Shown: positions 1 through 9,547, counted from the first letter of the stretch. The stretch: 64,000 bases of DNA from Roseiarcus sp963820795 (GCA_963820795.1 CAWGBJ010000010.1:460256-524255); one strand, 5' to 3'. Notes: a model not told the origin generated them from the letters alone. Numbers and translations are program-made.

Positions 1-1072
1 CAGAATGAGCGCGCGGCGGGCGAGATCCGGGTGAGCCTCGAGGATGTCGAGAAACTCGGCCCATTCGGCGGCGATTCCGGCGTCCGTCATATCGCCGCTG
101 ATCAGCACGAGGTCGAGCGGCTCGACGGCGTGCAGCGCCGCGAGCCGCTCCATCGCGCGCACGAGCCGCTCGTTGCCGCGCGGGCCGGCGCGCCCGCTCT
201 CGACGCGAAAGCCGTAGCGCTCGCCCACCACATGCACGTCGGAGAGATGCGCCACGCGCCAGACGCGGTCGCCGGGGCCGGCGGCGTCGAACCCCTCGAG
301 ATCGAGCGGCTGGTCGGCGGTCGCGTCGGCGAAGCCCCAGACGAGCGCCGCGACGGCGAGATAGGAGGACATGACGACGATCGTGTTGGCGATCGTCGGA
401 AGGATGAGCAGTTGCGGCGAGGCGAGATCGGCGACCGTGCCGATCCAGCGCGTCGCCGGCCACGCCGCGAGCGCTACGAGCGCCGCGACGGCGAAGAGAA
501 GCAGCCCGGCCCCGGCGCAGCTCATCGCCCGCAGGCGCGCCAGCGACGCGCCGCTGCGGCGCTTCAGCGACCGTTCGGTCAGGTGCCTGCAGCGCCTCGC
601 GCCAGAGCGCGTATCCGGGCTGGACGGCAAGCGCGTTCAGCGCCCAGAAGTTTGTTTCCGCCAGGCGGAACAGCGGGCGCCAACCGATCCAGGCGACCGC
701 CAGGAGCGCGGCGAAGGCGATCGCGGCGCCGATCCCCGTCGCCTGGGCGAGCCGGTCCGAGGCCTTGCCGATCCAGCCGCCGAGCACGAGCGGCGCGAGG
801 CCGAGCAAGACGGCGGGCAAGAGCATCGACGCCGCCCAGGCGAAGACAAGCTTCGGCAGGCTGATCTCGGCAATGAGGCTGCCGGCGATGGCGAGAAGCG
901 AGCGCTGCTTCGTGGCGGAGCGGTCGTTCTCCATGTCGCCGAGGCGCGGATCGAGAAACGGCTCCGCGCCTTTTGGCCCGCGGCGGCCGCGCTCTGTCTC
1001 GACGGCGGGAAGGTTCATGGGGCGCGCGCGGCTCGTGGAACGGTCCAGAGGCTTAGCAGGCGCGGCGCCCAT
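1..1072 (-). pseudogene. Membrane-anchored metallophosphoesterase, 5' part, apparent frameshift, cut by window edge
   Basis: Read on the minus strand, the gene starts at ATG 1072 (or 1018) and runs off the left end. The first ~160 codons give a charged leader and hydrophobic segments. After a frame change near 588 the frame continues with two more hydrophobic segments and then a calcineurin-like phosphoesterase domain, shown by HLSDVHV (near 225-245) and ISGDMTDAG (near 85-110), the first two metal-binding motifs of the family. Removing one A near 588 restores one frame, so the break may be a sequence error. Expected role: metal-dependent phosphohydrolase on the cytoplasmic membrane, substrate unknown. 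It lies 56 bases downstream of acpS in the same direction. Later active-site motifs lie outside the window. Confidence 0.7.
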
Positions 1073-1128
1073 CCGGTAGCGCCCGTCCTTGTACCGGAGC
1101 CTACGCGCTCGGCGCCGCTCGGAGACCT

Positions 1129-1542
1129 TTATCGGCGTCCATCCGGCGCCGGCCGGGCTTCGATCACGACGAAGGCCTGGGCGAGCGGCGTCTCGTCGGT
1201 CATCGTCAGGTGGATGACGGGCTCCATTCCATGCGGCAGGATCGCCATCAAGCGCGCCGCCGCGCCGCCGGTCAGCCGCAGGGTGGGCTGGCCCGACGGC
1301 AGGTTGACGACCCCCATGTCGCGCCAGAATACGCCCCGCCTGAGGCCCGTCCCCAGCGCCTTGGCGCAGGCCTCCTTGGCCGCGAATCGCTTGGCGTAGG
1401 ACGCCGCGCGCCCTGCCCGGCTTTCGGAACGGCGCTGCTCGATCTCGGTGAAGCAGCGCTCGACGAACCGCGGACCGAACCGTTCCAGCGTCCTTTCGAT
1501 CCGCCGGACGTCGCAAAGGTCGCTGCCGACGCCGACGATCAC
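1129..1542 (-). CDS. acpS: Holo-[acyl-carrier-protein] synthase
   Basis: A 137-residue protein that transfers 4'-phosphopantetheine from CoA to a serine of apo-ACP, activating fatty-acid synthesis in the cytoplasm. The N-terminal GVGSDLCDVRRIE has the family's metal-binding Asp, and FAAKEACAKALGTG is the second signature, with the metal/CoA-binding Glu and Lys. Length is normal for the AcpS family (about 120-140). The start codon overlaps the pdxJ stop (1539-1542), which implies translational coupling in a pyrE-pdxJ-acpS operon, an order known from alphaproteobacteria. Confidence 0.95.
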   Translation of the reverse strand: MIVGVGSDLCDVRRIERTLERFGPRFVERCFTEIEQRRSESRAGRAASYAKRFAAKEACAKALGTGLRRGVFWRDMGVVNLPSGQPTLRLTGGAAARLMAILPHGMEPVIHLTMTDETPLAQAFVVIEARPAPDGRR

Positions 1543-2297
1543 CGGCGTCCTTCAGCGAGCGCCCGCCCCTCCTCCATCGCCGCCCGCATCGCCCTCACGG
1601 TCGCGGCGAGACCGACGAAAATCGCCTCGCCGACAAGAAAATGGCCGATGTTGAGTTCGACGACCTGCGGCAGGCTGGCGATGGCGCGCGCGGATGCGTA
1701 GTCGAGTCCGTGGCCGGCATGACATTCGAGCCCGAGCGACGGCGACTGGGCCGCGGCGACCCTGAGACGGCCGAATTCGTAGTCGGCGCGGGCGGCATCG
1801 CCGTGCGCCAGCGCGTCGCACCAGGCTCCGGTGTGCAATTCGACGACCGGCGCGCCGAGATCGGCGCTCGCCTGCATGGCTTCGCTCGACGGCTCGATGA
1901 ACATCGAGACGCGGATGGCCGCCCGGTCGAGCTCGGCGACGAAGGGCTTGAGCGCACGGAAGCCGTTGACCACGTCGAGCCCGCCCTCGGTGGTGCGCTC
2001 GGTGCGCTTTTCCGGCACGAGGCAGCAGGCATGCGGGCGGATCCTCAGCGCAATGTCGAGCATGGGCTCGGTCGCGGCCATCTCGAAGTTGAGCGGCTTG
2101 GCGATCGACGCCTTGAGGCGGCGCATGTCGTCGTCGTGGATGTGGCGGCGATCCTCGCGCAAGTGCGCCGTGATGCCGTCGGCCCCCGCCTCGATCGCCA
2201 GCAGCGCCGCCCGGACCGGATCGGGAGCGCCGCCGCCGCGGGCGTTGCGCACCGTCGCGACATGATCGACATTGACGCCGAGGCGAAGCGCGGTCAT
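1539..2297 (-). CDS. pdxJ: Pyridoxine 5'-phosphate synthase
   Basis: A 252-residue TIM-barrel enzyme that condenses 1-deoxyxylulose 5-phosphate with 3-amino-2-oxopropyl phosphate to make pyridoxine 5'-phosphate, the last ring-forming step of DXP-dependent vitamin B6 synthesis. The N-terminus LRLGVNVDHVATVRNARGG is the family hallmark, and DGITAHLREDRRHI and ELHTGAWCDA are further conserved stretches. The ATG at 2297 is preceded by an AGGGAGA ribosome site. It lies 26 bases after pyrE and overlaps acpS, so the three are probably cotranscribed. Confidence 0.96.
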   Translation of the reverse strand: MTALRLGVNVDHVATVRNARGGGAPDPVRAALLAIEAGADGITAHLREDRRHIHDDDMRRLKASIAKPLNFEMAATEPMLDIALRIRPHACCLVPEKRTERTTEGGLDVVNGFRALKPFVAELDRAAIRVSMFIEPSSEAMQASADLGAPVVELHTGAWCDALAHGDAARADYEFGRLRVAAAQSPSLGLECHAGHGLDYASARAIASLPQVVELNIGHFLVGEAIFVGLAATVRAMRAAMEEGRALAEGRR

Positions 2298-2323
2298 CGG
2301 ATCGGTCTCCCTTTGCCAGAGCC

Positions 2324-2920
2324 TCAGGCGGCGCCGGCGAGCGCGCGGCTGCCGGGCTTGACCGCCGGCAGCGCCGCGAGCTCCGGCGGCAGGGCGTCCG
2401 CCGCATAGGCCGGGATGTCGAGCGTCGCCAGCGCGATCCGCGGCACGCCGATCGCCGCCTTGCCGCCAGAGCGGTCAATCAGGCACGCTGCGCCGACGAT
2501 CGTCCCAGGATGCTCGGCGAGCGCCGCCAGCGCCTCGCGCGAGGATAGGCCGGTGGTGATGATGTCCTCGACCAAAAGCACGCGCGAGCCGGGCGGAATG
2601 GAAAATCCGCGGCGCAGCCTGAAGACGCCCTCCTCGCGCTCGACGAAGATCGCCTTCGCCTTAAGCCAGCGCGCCGTCTCGTAGCCGGGAACGATGCCGC
2701 CGACCGCAGGCGAGGCGACGATGTCGATCGTCCCGAAACGCTGGCGCGCCCTCTCCGCCAGCGCGCGGCAGAGGCGTTCGGTGCGAGCCGGATCCTGGAA
2801 GACGAACATCTTCTGCAGGAAGAGCGGCGAATGCAGACCGGACGAGAGGACGAAATGCCCCTCGAGCAGCGCGCCGGCGGCGCGGAACTCGTCAAGCGCT
2901 TGCTCGGCGGTTAAGGTCAT
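2324..2920 (-). CDS. pyrE: Orotate phosphoribosyltransferase
   Basis: A 198-residue enzyme that converts orotate and PRPP to orotidine 5'-phosphate in pyrimidine synthesis. The PRPP-binding motif is visible as VLLVEDIITTGLS, and FVLSSGLHSPLFLQK matches the substrate-binding N-terminal region. The same frame stays open upstream to 3466, but ATG 2920 is the right start: it has a GGGAGG ribosome site and begins with MTLTAEQALDEF, where homology starts. First gene of the pyrE-pdxJ-acpS operon, divergent from the cupin gene. Confidence 0.95.
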   Translation of the reverse strand: MTLTAEQALDEFRAAGALLEGHFVLSSGLHSPLFLQKMFVFQDPARTERLCRALAERARQRFGTIDIVASPAVGGIVPGYETARWLKAKAIFVEREEGVFRLRRGFSIPPGSRVLLVEDIITTGLSSREALAALAEHPGTIVGAACLIDRSGGKAAIGVPRIALATLDIPAYAADALPPELAALPAVKPGSRALAGAA

Positions 2921-3005
2921 CGACCTCCCTCTTAGCAGGCCCCTGCGTGCAACGCCAAGACGCATGGGGCAACGCGACGAGTCCCGGCTCTCACGGACGA
3001 CCCCG

Positions 3006-3419
3006 ATGGCCTCCGACGATGTTTTCGCCACGAAAATTCTCGGCCCCGAGGCCGACGCGACCGCGCCCGACGGCGCCGCGGTTCGCCTGCTGCTCAGCCT
3101 GCCGGGCGGCAGCATGGCGCATTTCGTGCTGCCCGCGGGCGCAGTGTCGCATGCCGTCACGCACCGGACGGTCGAGGAAATCTGGTACATTCTTTCCGGC
3201 CGCGGCAGCCTTTGGCGCCGGTCCGGCGGCGGTGAACGGATCGAGGCGCTGGCCGCCGGGACGGCGCTGACGATCCCGCTCGGAACCCAATTCCAGTATC
3301 GCGCCGAGGACGGCGCGCCGCTCGCTTTTGTCGCCGTCACCATGCCGCCGTGGCCCGGCCAGGCCGAGGCGCTGCCGGTCGCCGGCCCGTGGACGCCGAC
3401 GGTCGCGGCCGGATCCTGA
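3006..3419 (+). CDS. Cupin-domain protein
   Basis: A protein of about 137 residues with one conserved beta-barrel of the cupin_2 type: residues ~25-110 carry VSHAVTHRTVEEIWYILSGR (motif 1 with spaced His and Glu metal ligands) and a later TALTIPLGTQFQYRAE (motif 2). Such proteins are small metal-binding sugar isomerase, dioxygenase or binding proteins; the substrate cannot be told. An in-frame ATG at 2964 would add 14 residues; I prefer 3006 because the extension is unlike a cupin. Divergently transcribed from pyrE. Confidence 0.75.
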   Translation: MASDDVFATKILGPEADATAPDGAAVRLLLSLPGGSMAHFVLPAGAVSHAVTHRTVEEIWYILSGRGSLWRRSGGGERIEALAAGTALTIPLGTQFQYRAEDGAPLAFVAVTMPPWPGQAEALPVAGPWTPTVAAGS

Positions 3420-3473
3420 AACCCAAGCCTTGCGCCCAGCCCCCCTCGCTGGTAGCCAAGCGCCATCGAGAAG

Positions 3474-3549
3474 GCCGGTTTAGCTCAGTTGGTAGAGCAA
3501 CGGTTTTGTAAACCGTGGGTCGGGGGTTCGAGTCCCTCAACCGGCACCA
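3474..3549 (+). tRNA. tRNA-Thr (anticodon TGT)
   Basis: The 76 bases fold as a cloverleaf: acceptor GCCGGTT paired with AACCGGC, D arm GCTC...GAGC, anticodon stem ACGGT/ACCGT closing a TTTGTAA loop whose central TGT reads ACA (Thr), T arm GGGGG-TTCGAGT-CCCTC. The CCA end is encoded. It sits between the cupin gene and a small broken gene and appears monocistronic. Confidence 0.97.
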
Positions 3550-3623
3550 ATAATATCAACGACTTACCCCACGACACCACAATATTTAGAGGACTAAGGC
3601 CCCGTCGCTTGGGCGGGGTAGCT

Positions 3624-3909
3624 ATGGAGGGTGACGACGCGCAGCGTGCGCCACGATGGCGCGCGCCCCCTCCCCGGCTGTCGCCGCTGGATTCGAGGCC
3701 AACGCCCAGAGACGAGCTATCCCGCACGATCCGCATCGCCGTCAGGCCCGCCGCCTATGACGCCCTCATGGCGACGTTGCCCGAGGGCGCGCCCTTGTGG
3801 CCGGCGCCGAGGCGGCCGTCCTCGATCGCCTGCGGGCAAGGCGCGGGCATTGCGAGGATTTAGCAACGTCATTGTGCGTCTCGCTCGGCTTGAGGCGAAC
3901 GCGGCCTGA
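3624..3909 (+). pseudogene. Small unidentified protein, frame-broken
   Basis: Three successive frames give a plausible small protein: a proline/arginine-rich start, then IRIAVRPAAYDALMATLPEG (near 3735-3790), then VLDRLRARRG (near 3812-3845), then NVIVRLARLEANAA ending at the TGA at 3907-3909. The last pieces resemble the tail of small helical proteins common in Hyphomicrobiales, but I cannot name a family. Two frame changes are needed. The start at 3624 is only the first convenient ATG. Low confidence. Confidence 0.3.
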
Positions 3910-4006
3910 GCACGAGAGCAGCAGTTGCTCCGGGCCTAGTTTAACGGCAAAGTCGCGGTGGGAAGCATGCAAAGCGTGACCGTGGTGGCGCGGCGGAGTT
4001 CGGCGA

Positions 4007-7000
4007 GTGAACCCATCCTTTCGGTTCGGCGCTGATGGAGTTAGAGATCTCCAGGTCGCGTGGGAGGATGGCGAACGTGTCTTCTGCCGGGCATTGCGCG
4101 TCGGCATCGACGGCAGCCGCGGCTCCGTGCTGGTTGCGCTGCCAGCCGAGGATCACCCGCTGCCGGCGGTCCTCGATCGCCTTGCCCACGAATATGAACT
4201 GAGGGACGAGCTCGATGCCACTTGGGCGGCACGTCCGCTGGCATTCACCCGCCAAGGCGGTCGAACGGCGTTGCTGCTCGAGAATCCGGGCGGCGAGCCG
4301 CTTGCGCGACTCATCGGCGCGCCGATGGAAGCGGGACGGTTCCTGCGCCTCGCTATCGGCATCGCCGCCGCGCTGGGCGAGGCGCACCGGCGCGGCCTCG
4401 TCCATAAGGACATCAAGCCAGCCAATATCCTAGTCAACTGCGCCGACGGACGGACGCGGCTCACCGGGTTCGGCATCGCCTCGCGTCTGCCGCGCGAGCG
4501 TCAGGCGCCTGAGCCGCCCGAGGTCATCGCCGGCACGCTCGCCTATATGGCGCCCGAACAGACCGGACGCATGAACCGCTCGATCGACTCGCGCAGCGAC
4601 CTCTATGCGCTCGGCGTCATGTTCTATCAGATGCTCACCGGCCGTCTGCCGTTCAGCGCCGCCGATCCGATGGAATGGGTCCACTGCCATGTCGCCCGAA
4701 AGCCTGTGGCGCCGGCGGAGCGGCTGGAGAGCGTCCCGATCGCTATCTCCGAGATCGTCATGAAGCTTCTCGCCAAGACGGCTGAGGAGCGCTACCAGAC
4801 CGCCGCCGGCCTTGAGAAAGATCTGCGACGCTGCCTCGCCGAATGGGAGCTTCACGGGCGCATCGAACCGTTTGCGCTTGGCGAACGCGACGCGCCAGAC
4901 CGGCTCATGATCCCGGAGAAGCTGTACGGCAGAGAGCACGAGGTCGAAACGCTGCTCGCCGCCTTCGATCGCGTGGTCGAGAGCGGCGCGCCGGAGCTGG
5001 TTCTGGTCTCGGGCTATTCCGGCGTCGGCAAATCATCCGTCGTCAATGAACTGCACAAGGCGCTTGTGCCGCCGCGCGGGCTATTCGCCTCGGGCAAGTT
5101 CGACCAGTACAAGCGCGACATTCCCTATTCGACGCTTGTGCAGGCCTTTCAGAGCCTCGTCCGGCCTCTTCTCAGCAAGAGCAACGCCGAGCTGGCGAGT
5201 TGGCGCGAGGCAATTCTGAAGGCGCTGAGCCCGAACGGCCGGCTCATGGTGGACCTCATCCAGGAATTGAAGCTCATCATTGGAGAACAGCCGCCAGCGC
5301 CGGAGCTTCCGCCGCAGGAGGCGCAGGCGAGGTTCCAGCTGGTGTTGCGCCGCTTCATCGGCGTCTTCGCCCGGCCGGACCATCCGCTGGCGCTGTTCCT
5401 CGACGATCTGCAGTGGCTGGACGCGGCGACGCTCGACCTGCTCGAAGATCTGTTGGCCCAAGCGGACATTCATCATCTGCTGCTGATTGGCGCCTATCGC
5501 GACAATGAGGTCGACGCCGCCCACCCGCTGATGCGCAAGCTCACCGCCATCCGGAACTCCGAGGCGAGGGTCAGCGACATCAGGCTCGAGCCCCTCGACC
5601 ATCAACACGTCGGGCGGCTGATTGCCGACGCGCTTCGCTGCGAGCTTAAGGACGCTGCGCCGCTATCGGAGCTGGTGCACGCGAAGACCGCAGGCAATCC
5701 GTTCTTCGCGCTGCAGTTTGTCTTTGCCCTCGCCGATGAGGGACTATTCGCCTTCGATCATCGGGCTCAGCGCTGGTCCTGGGATCTTGATCGCATTCGT
5801 GGCAAGGGCCATGCCGACAACGTCGTGGACCTCATGGTCGGCAAGCTCGCTCGCTTGACGGACAACTCCCGGGAGGCGGTGCAACAACTGTCCTGTCTCG
5901 GCAATGTCGCCAACTCTACCACGCTCGCGAACGTGCTCGGGGCGCCGGAGGGGGAAGTCCACGCGGCCCTTTGGGAAGCGGTCCGACTCGAGTTGGTCGA
6001 GCGTCTGCCGGGCGCCTACCGGTTCGTCCATGATCGCGTTCAGGAAGCCGCATATTCGCTGATCCCGGAGGCGGCTCGCGCCGCGGCCCACCTCCGCATA
6101 GGAAGGCTTCTCTTGGCGCGGACACCTCCTGAGAACCGGGAAGAAGCGATCTTCGAGATCGTCAATCAGCTCAACCGCGGCGGGGTGTTGATCACCTCAC
6201 CGGACGAGCGCGAGCAGCTGGCCAAGCTCAACCTGCTCGCCGGCAAGCGCGCCAAGGCTTCCGCCGCCTACGCCTCAGCGCTCACCTATCTTGTCGCCGG
6301 CGCCAACCTTTTGGCGGAGCACCGTTGGGAATGTCAACATGAGCTCACCTTCGCGCTGGAGCTGGGTCGCGCCGAATGCGAGTTCCTGACCGGCGAACCG
6401 GCGGTCGTGGACGAGCGCTTAAATGTGCTTTCGATCTGCGCTACAAATACAGTGGAACGCGCCTCTGTTGCCTGCCTGCGCGTGGACCTGTACACGGCGC
6501 TCGGCCAAAGCAGCCGCGCGATTAACGTTGGCCTTGACTACCTCCGGTATCTGGGCGTCGACTGGTCGCCGCATCCAACCGAAGAGGAGACCCGGCGCGA
6601 ATACCAACAGATATGGTCACAGATCGGGAGCCGTACGATCGAAGAACTCCTTGATCTGCCCGTGATGAGCGATCCGGCATCCCTCGCCACTCTTGATGTT
6701 TTGACTAAGCTGGAGCCGCCGGCATTGTTTACAGATGCTAACCTCTATTCTCTGATCGTCTCTAGGGCGGTTAATCTCAGCATCGAGCACGGCAACTGCG
6801 ATGGATCGTGCTTTGCCTATGTAAGACTTGGCATGGATGCCGGCGCGCGCTTCGGCGACTATCGGGCGGCATATCGTTTCGGTTCGCTCGGCTATGACCT
6901 GGTCGAGCAAAAGGGGTTAACGCGTTACCAAGCCAGGACCTATATGCTATTCGGCGCTCACGTGGTGCCAGGTAAGAGGCACGTTCGCGCTGGACGTGAT

Positions 7001-9547
7001 GTGTTGCGTCGCGCTTTCGATATCGCGAACAGGACGAGTGATCTCATCTTTGCGGGGTATAGCTGCTTCAATCTGACCGAGAACCTGCTTGCGGCGGGCG
7101 ATCCTCTCATTGAGGTGCAGCGCGAAGCCGAGCACGGTCTCGCTTTTGCGCGGAACGCGCAGTTTGAGCAGGTCGCCGACGTCATTGCCTCGCAGCTTGC
7201 GTTGGTCCGAATGCTTCGCGGATTGACGCGGAAATTCGGCTCCTTCGACGATGACCAATTTGACGAACTCCAGACCGAGCGCCGTTTCTCCAGTAGCCCA
7301 GACTTCGCGTTTGCGGAGTGCTGGTACTGGATTCAAAAATTGCAGGCGCACTTTCATGCCGGCGCCTATGCCTCCGCCGTCGAGGCGGCATCAAGAACGC
7401 AACGGCATGGGGTGTCGGGATTGCTGTTCGAAGCCGCGCATTGCCACTTCTACAGCGCGCTTTCGCACGCTGCTTGCTGCGACGACGCACCAGCCGGCGA
7501 ACGGCAGCAGCACGTAGGCGCTGTCACTGCGCATCACAAGCAACTCCAGGTATTGGAGGAGAATTGCCCGGAAAATTTCGAGAACCGTGCCACGCTCGTG
7601 GGTGCCGAGCTTGCTCGCCTCGAGGGCCGCGACCTCGATGCGATGCGCCTGTATCAACAGGCTATCCGCTCGGCACGCGCGAACGGCTTCGTTCACAACG
7701 AGGCGGTCGGCTACGAACTCGCCGCGCGTTTCTACGCGGCGCGCGGTTTCGAAGATTTTGCGCATGTGTATCTGCGGAAGGCGCGCGCCGGCTACCTGCG
7801 TTGGGGAGCCGACGGCAAGGTGCGGCAACTCGATGAGATCTATCCGCACGTTCTCGAAGAAGAGCCTGCGACCGGTCCAACGAGCACGATCGGGGCGCCG
7901 GTCGAACATCTCGACCTCGCGACCGTAATCAGAGTGTCGCAGGCCGTCTCGGGTGAGATCGTCCTCGAAAAACTGATCGAGACGCTCATGCGCACGGCGA
8001 TCGAGCAGGCGGGCGCCGAGCGAGGTTTGTTGATTCTCCCCCGAGGCGTCGAGCGGCGGATAGGGGCGGAAGCCACGACCGCCGGCGATACAGTGACCGT
8101 GCATCTGCGTGACGCGGCCGTGACCGAGGCCATCCTGCCGGAGTCGGTGCTTCACTATGTAGTGCGCACCCGAGAGAGCGTCATTCTCGACGACGCTGCA
8201 GCCCAGCCCGTGTTTGCTGCGGATCCTTACATCCGTGAGCGCCAGGCTCGCTCCATTCTCTGCCTGCCGTTGATCAGTCAAGACAGGCTCAACGGCGTGC
8301 TTTATCTCGAGAACAACCTGGCGCGCAGCGTCTTCGCGCCTGCCCGGACCGCGGTGCTGAAGCTCCTCGCCTCGCAAGCCGCGATCGCGCTTGAGAACAC
8401 GCATCTCTATCGCGATCTTGCGGAACGCGAGGCGAAGATCCGCCGCCTCGCCGAAGCCAACATTATTGGCGTCTTCATTGGGGATTTCGACGGTCGGATT
8501 GTCGAGGCCAACGACGCCTTTCTCCGAATCGTAGGATACGACCGCGACGACCTCACCGCAGGCCGCATCAACTGGAAGGGTCTGACACCCCACGACTGGC
8601 GCGAGCGCGACGCACTTTGGATCGAGGAACACAAGCGGACTGGAGTCCGGACGCCGATCGAGAAGGAATACTTCCGGAAGGACGGGAGCCGCGTCCCCAT
8701 TCTGCTGGGCTCGGCGACCGTCGAAGAAGGGGGAAACCAATCTGTCACTTTCGTTCTCGACTTGACCGAGCGCAAGCGGGCGGAAGCCGAGGCGCGCGAG
8801 AGCGAGCGGCGTTACCGGGAGACGCAGACCCAACTTGCCCACGCCAATCGCGTCGCGACGATGGGACAGCTGACGGCGTCGATCGCCCATGAAGTGAATC
8901 AGCCGATCGCCGCGACGGTAACCAACGCTCAGGCGGCGCTGCGCTGGCTTGGCGAACCGCGGAATCTGGACGAGGTCCGACAGGCGCTCGGCCGCATTGT
9001 CAGAGATGGCAGCCGGGCGGGCGCCGTCGTCGGCCGGATCCGCAATCTCATCAAGAAGGCGCCGCAAAGCAACGAGCGCGTAGACATCAATGCGGCAATC
9101 CGCGAGGTGATCGAGCTTACCCGTAGCGAAGCAGTGAAGAACCGTGTCCGGGTGCAGACGGAACTCTTCGAAAGCCTGCCACCCGTTCGAGGTGATCGGG
9201 TCGAACTGCAACAGGTGATCCTCAACTTGATCCTCAACGCCCTCGAGGCCATGAGCGAGATGAGCGAGGGTCCTCGGGAACTGCTGATCGGCGCCGGGAC
9301 AACCGAGTCGGGCGAGGTGCTGGTCACAGTGCGCGATTCCGGTCCGGGCCTGACGCCGGCGACGCTCGAGCGTCTCTTCAGCGCCTTCTATACGACCAAG
9401 CCGAACGGCCTGGGCCTGGGGCTATCAATCTGCCGTTCGATTATCGAAGCGCACGGCGGACGCTTGTGGGCGAACGCCAATTCGCCCACTGGCGCGGTCT
9501 TCCGGTTCACGTTGCCCGCTCATTCCGATATAACAGCGCGTCAGTAA
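4007..9547 (+). CDS. Giant hybrid: (pseudo)kinase / AAA ATPase / TPR-like / GAF / PAS / histidine kinase (K1)
   Basis: An 1846-residue cytoplasmic signalling protein, known as the trifunctional serine/threonine kinase-ATPase-histidine kinase architecture. Order: protein-kinase fold (about 90-285) with HKDIKPAN at 133-140; STAND/AAA ATPase with Walker A GYSGVGKS at 336-343 and Walker B LALFLDDLQW near 462; a long helical repeat region (600-1290); GAF (1305-1465); PAS (1478-1600); HisKA with phospho-acceptor His near 1628 in SIAHEVNQPIAAT; HATPase_c with N-box near 1741 and GLGLGLSIC near 1805. No receiver or membrane segment is seen. The kinase lobe lacks a clear VAIK lysine and has GFG in place of DFG. 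The GTG start is chosen because the paralogues share the leader GGAGT-(8/9 bases)-start and the N-terminus NPSF. The only one of three paralogues open from end to end. Confidence 0.93.
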   Translation: MNPSFRFGADGVRDLQVAWEDGERVFCRALRVGIDGSRGSVLVALPAEDHPLPAVLDRLAHEYELRDELDATWAARPLAFTRQGGRTALLLENPGGEPLARLIGAPMEAGRFLRLAIGIAAALGEAHRRGLVHKDIKPANILVNCADGRTRLTGFGIASRLPRERQAPEPPEVIAGTLAYMAPEQTGRMNRSIDSRSDLYALGVMFYQMLTGRLPFSAADPMEWVHCHVARKPVAPAERLESVPIAISEIVMKLLAKTAEERYQTAAGLEKDLRRCLAEWELHGRIEPFALGERDAPDRLMIPEKLYGREHEVETLLAAFDRVVESGAPELVLVSGYSGVGKSSVVNELHKALVPPRGLFASGKFDQYKRDIPYSTLVQAFQSLVRPLLSKSNAELASWREAILKALSPNGRLMVDLIQELKLIIGEQPPAPELPPQEAQARFQLVLRRFIGVFARPDHPLALFLDDLQWLDAATLDLLEDLLAQADIHHLLLIGAYRDNEVDAAHPLMRKLTAIRNSEARVSDIRLEPLDHQHVGRLIADALRCELKDAAPLSELVHAKTAGNPFFALQFVFALADEGLFAFDHRAQRWSWDLDRIRGKGHADNVVDLMVGKLARLTDNSREAVQQLSCLGNVANSTTLANVLGAPEGEVHAALWEAVRLELVERLPGAYRFVHDRVQEAAYSLIPEAARAAAHLRIGRLLLARTPPENREEAIFEIVNQLNRGGVLITSPDEREQLAKLNLLAGKRAKASAAYASALTYLVAGANLLAEHRWECQHELTFALELGRAECEFLTGEPAVVDERLNVLSICATNTVERASVACLRVDLYTALGQSSRAINVGLDYLRYLGVDWSPHPTEEETRREYQQIWSQIGSRTIEELLDLPVMSDPASLATLDVLTKLEPPALFTDANLYSLIVSRAVNLSIEHGNCDGSCFAYVRLGMDAGARFGDYRAAYRFGSLGYDLVEQKGLTRYQARTYMLFGAHVVPGKRHVRAGRDVLRRAFDIANRTSDLIFAGYSCFNLTENLLAAGDPLIEVQREAEHGLAFARNAQFEQVADVIASQLALVRMLRGLTRKFGSFDDDQFDELQTERRFSSSPDFAFAECWYWIQKLQAHFHAGAYASAVEAASRTQRHGVSGLLFEAAHCHFYSALSHAACCDDAPAGERQQHVGAVTAHHKQLQVLEENCPENFENRATLVGAELARLEGRDLDAMRLYQQAIRSARANGFVHNEAVGYELAARFYAARGFEDFAHVYLRKARAGYLRWGADGKVRQLDEIYPHVLEEEPATGPTSTIGAPVEHLDLATVIRVSQAVSGEIVLEKLIETLMRTAIEQAGAERGLLILPRGVERRIGAEATTAGDTVTVHLRDAAVTEAILPESVLHYVVRTRESVILDDAAAQPVFAADPYIRERQARSILCLPLISQDRLNGVLYLENNLARSVFAPARTAVLKLLASQAAIALENTHLYRDLAEREAKIRRLAEANIIGVFIGDFDGRIVEANDAFLRIVGYDRDDLTAGRINWKGLTPHDWRERDALWIEEHKRTGVRTPIEKEYFRKDGSRVPILLGSATVEEGGNQSVTFVLDLTERKRAEAEARESERRYRETQTQLAHANRVATMGQLTASIAHEVNQPIAATVTNAQAALRWLGEPRNLDEVRQALGRIVRDGSRAGAVVGRIRNLIKKAPQSNERVDINAAIREVIELTRSEAVKNRVRVQTELFESLPPVRGDRVELQQVILNLILNALEAMSEMSEGPRELLIGAGTTESGEVLVTVRDSGPGLTPATLERLFSAFYTTKPNGLGLGLSICRSIIEAHGGRLWANANSPTGAVFRFTLPAHSDITARQ
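4190..5420 (+). repeat. Near-identical kinase/ATPase segment, copy 1 of 3
   Basis: This part of K1 (kinase lobe through Walker B) is almost identical at DNA level to the matching parts of K2 and K3. In about 330 bases compared by eye (4483-4815 against the complement of 31915-32247) I found only two differences, while the downstream helical regions diverge strongly. This suggests recent duplication or gene conversion. Confidence 0.85.

Noticed and set aside
371..1399. 342-codon plus-strand frame
   Set aside because: Antisense to the metallophosphoesterase and acpS; composition is an Arg/Ala-rich shadow.
7391..9211. 606-codon open frame on the minus strand
   Set aside because: Antisense to the intact K1 gene, in GAF/PAS/HisKA-coding DNA. 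High GC at third positions keeps this frame open; no ribosome site or domain.
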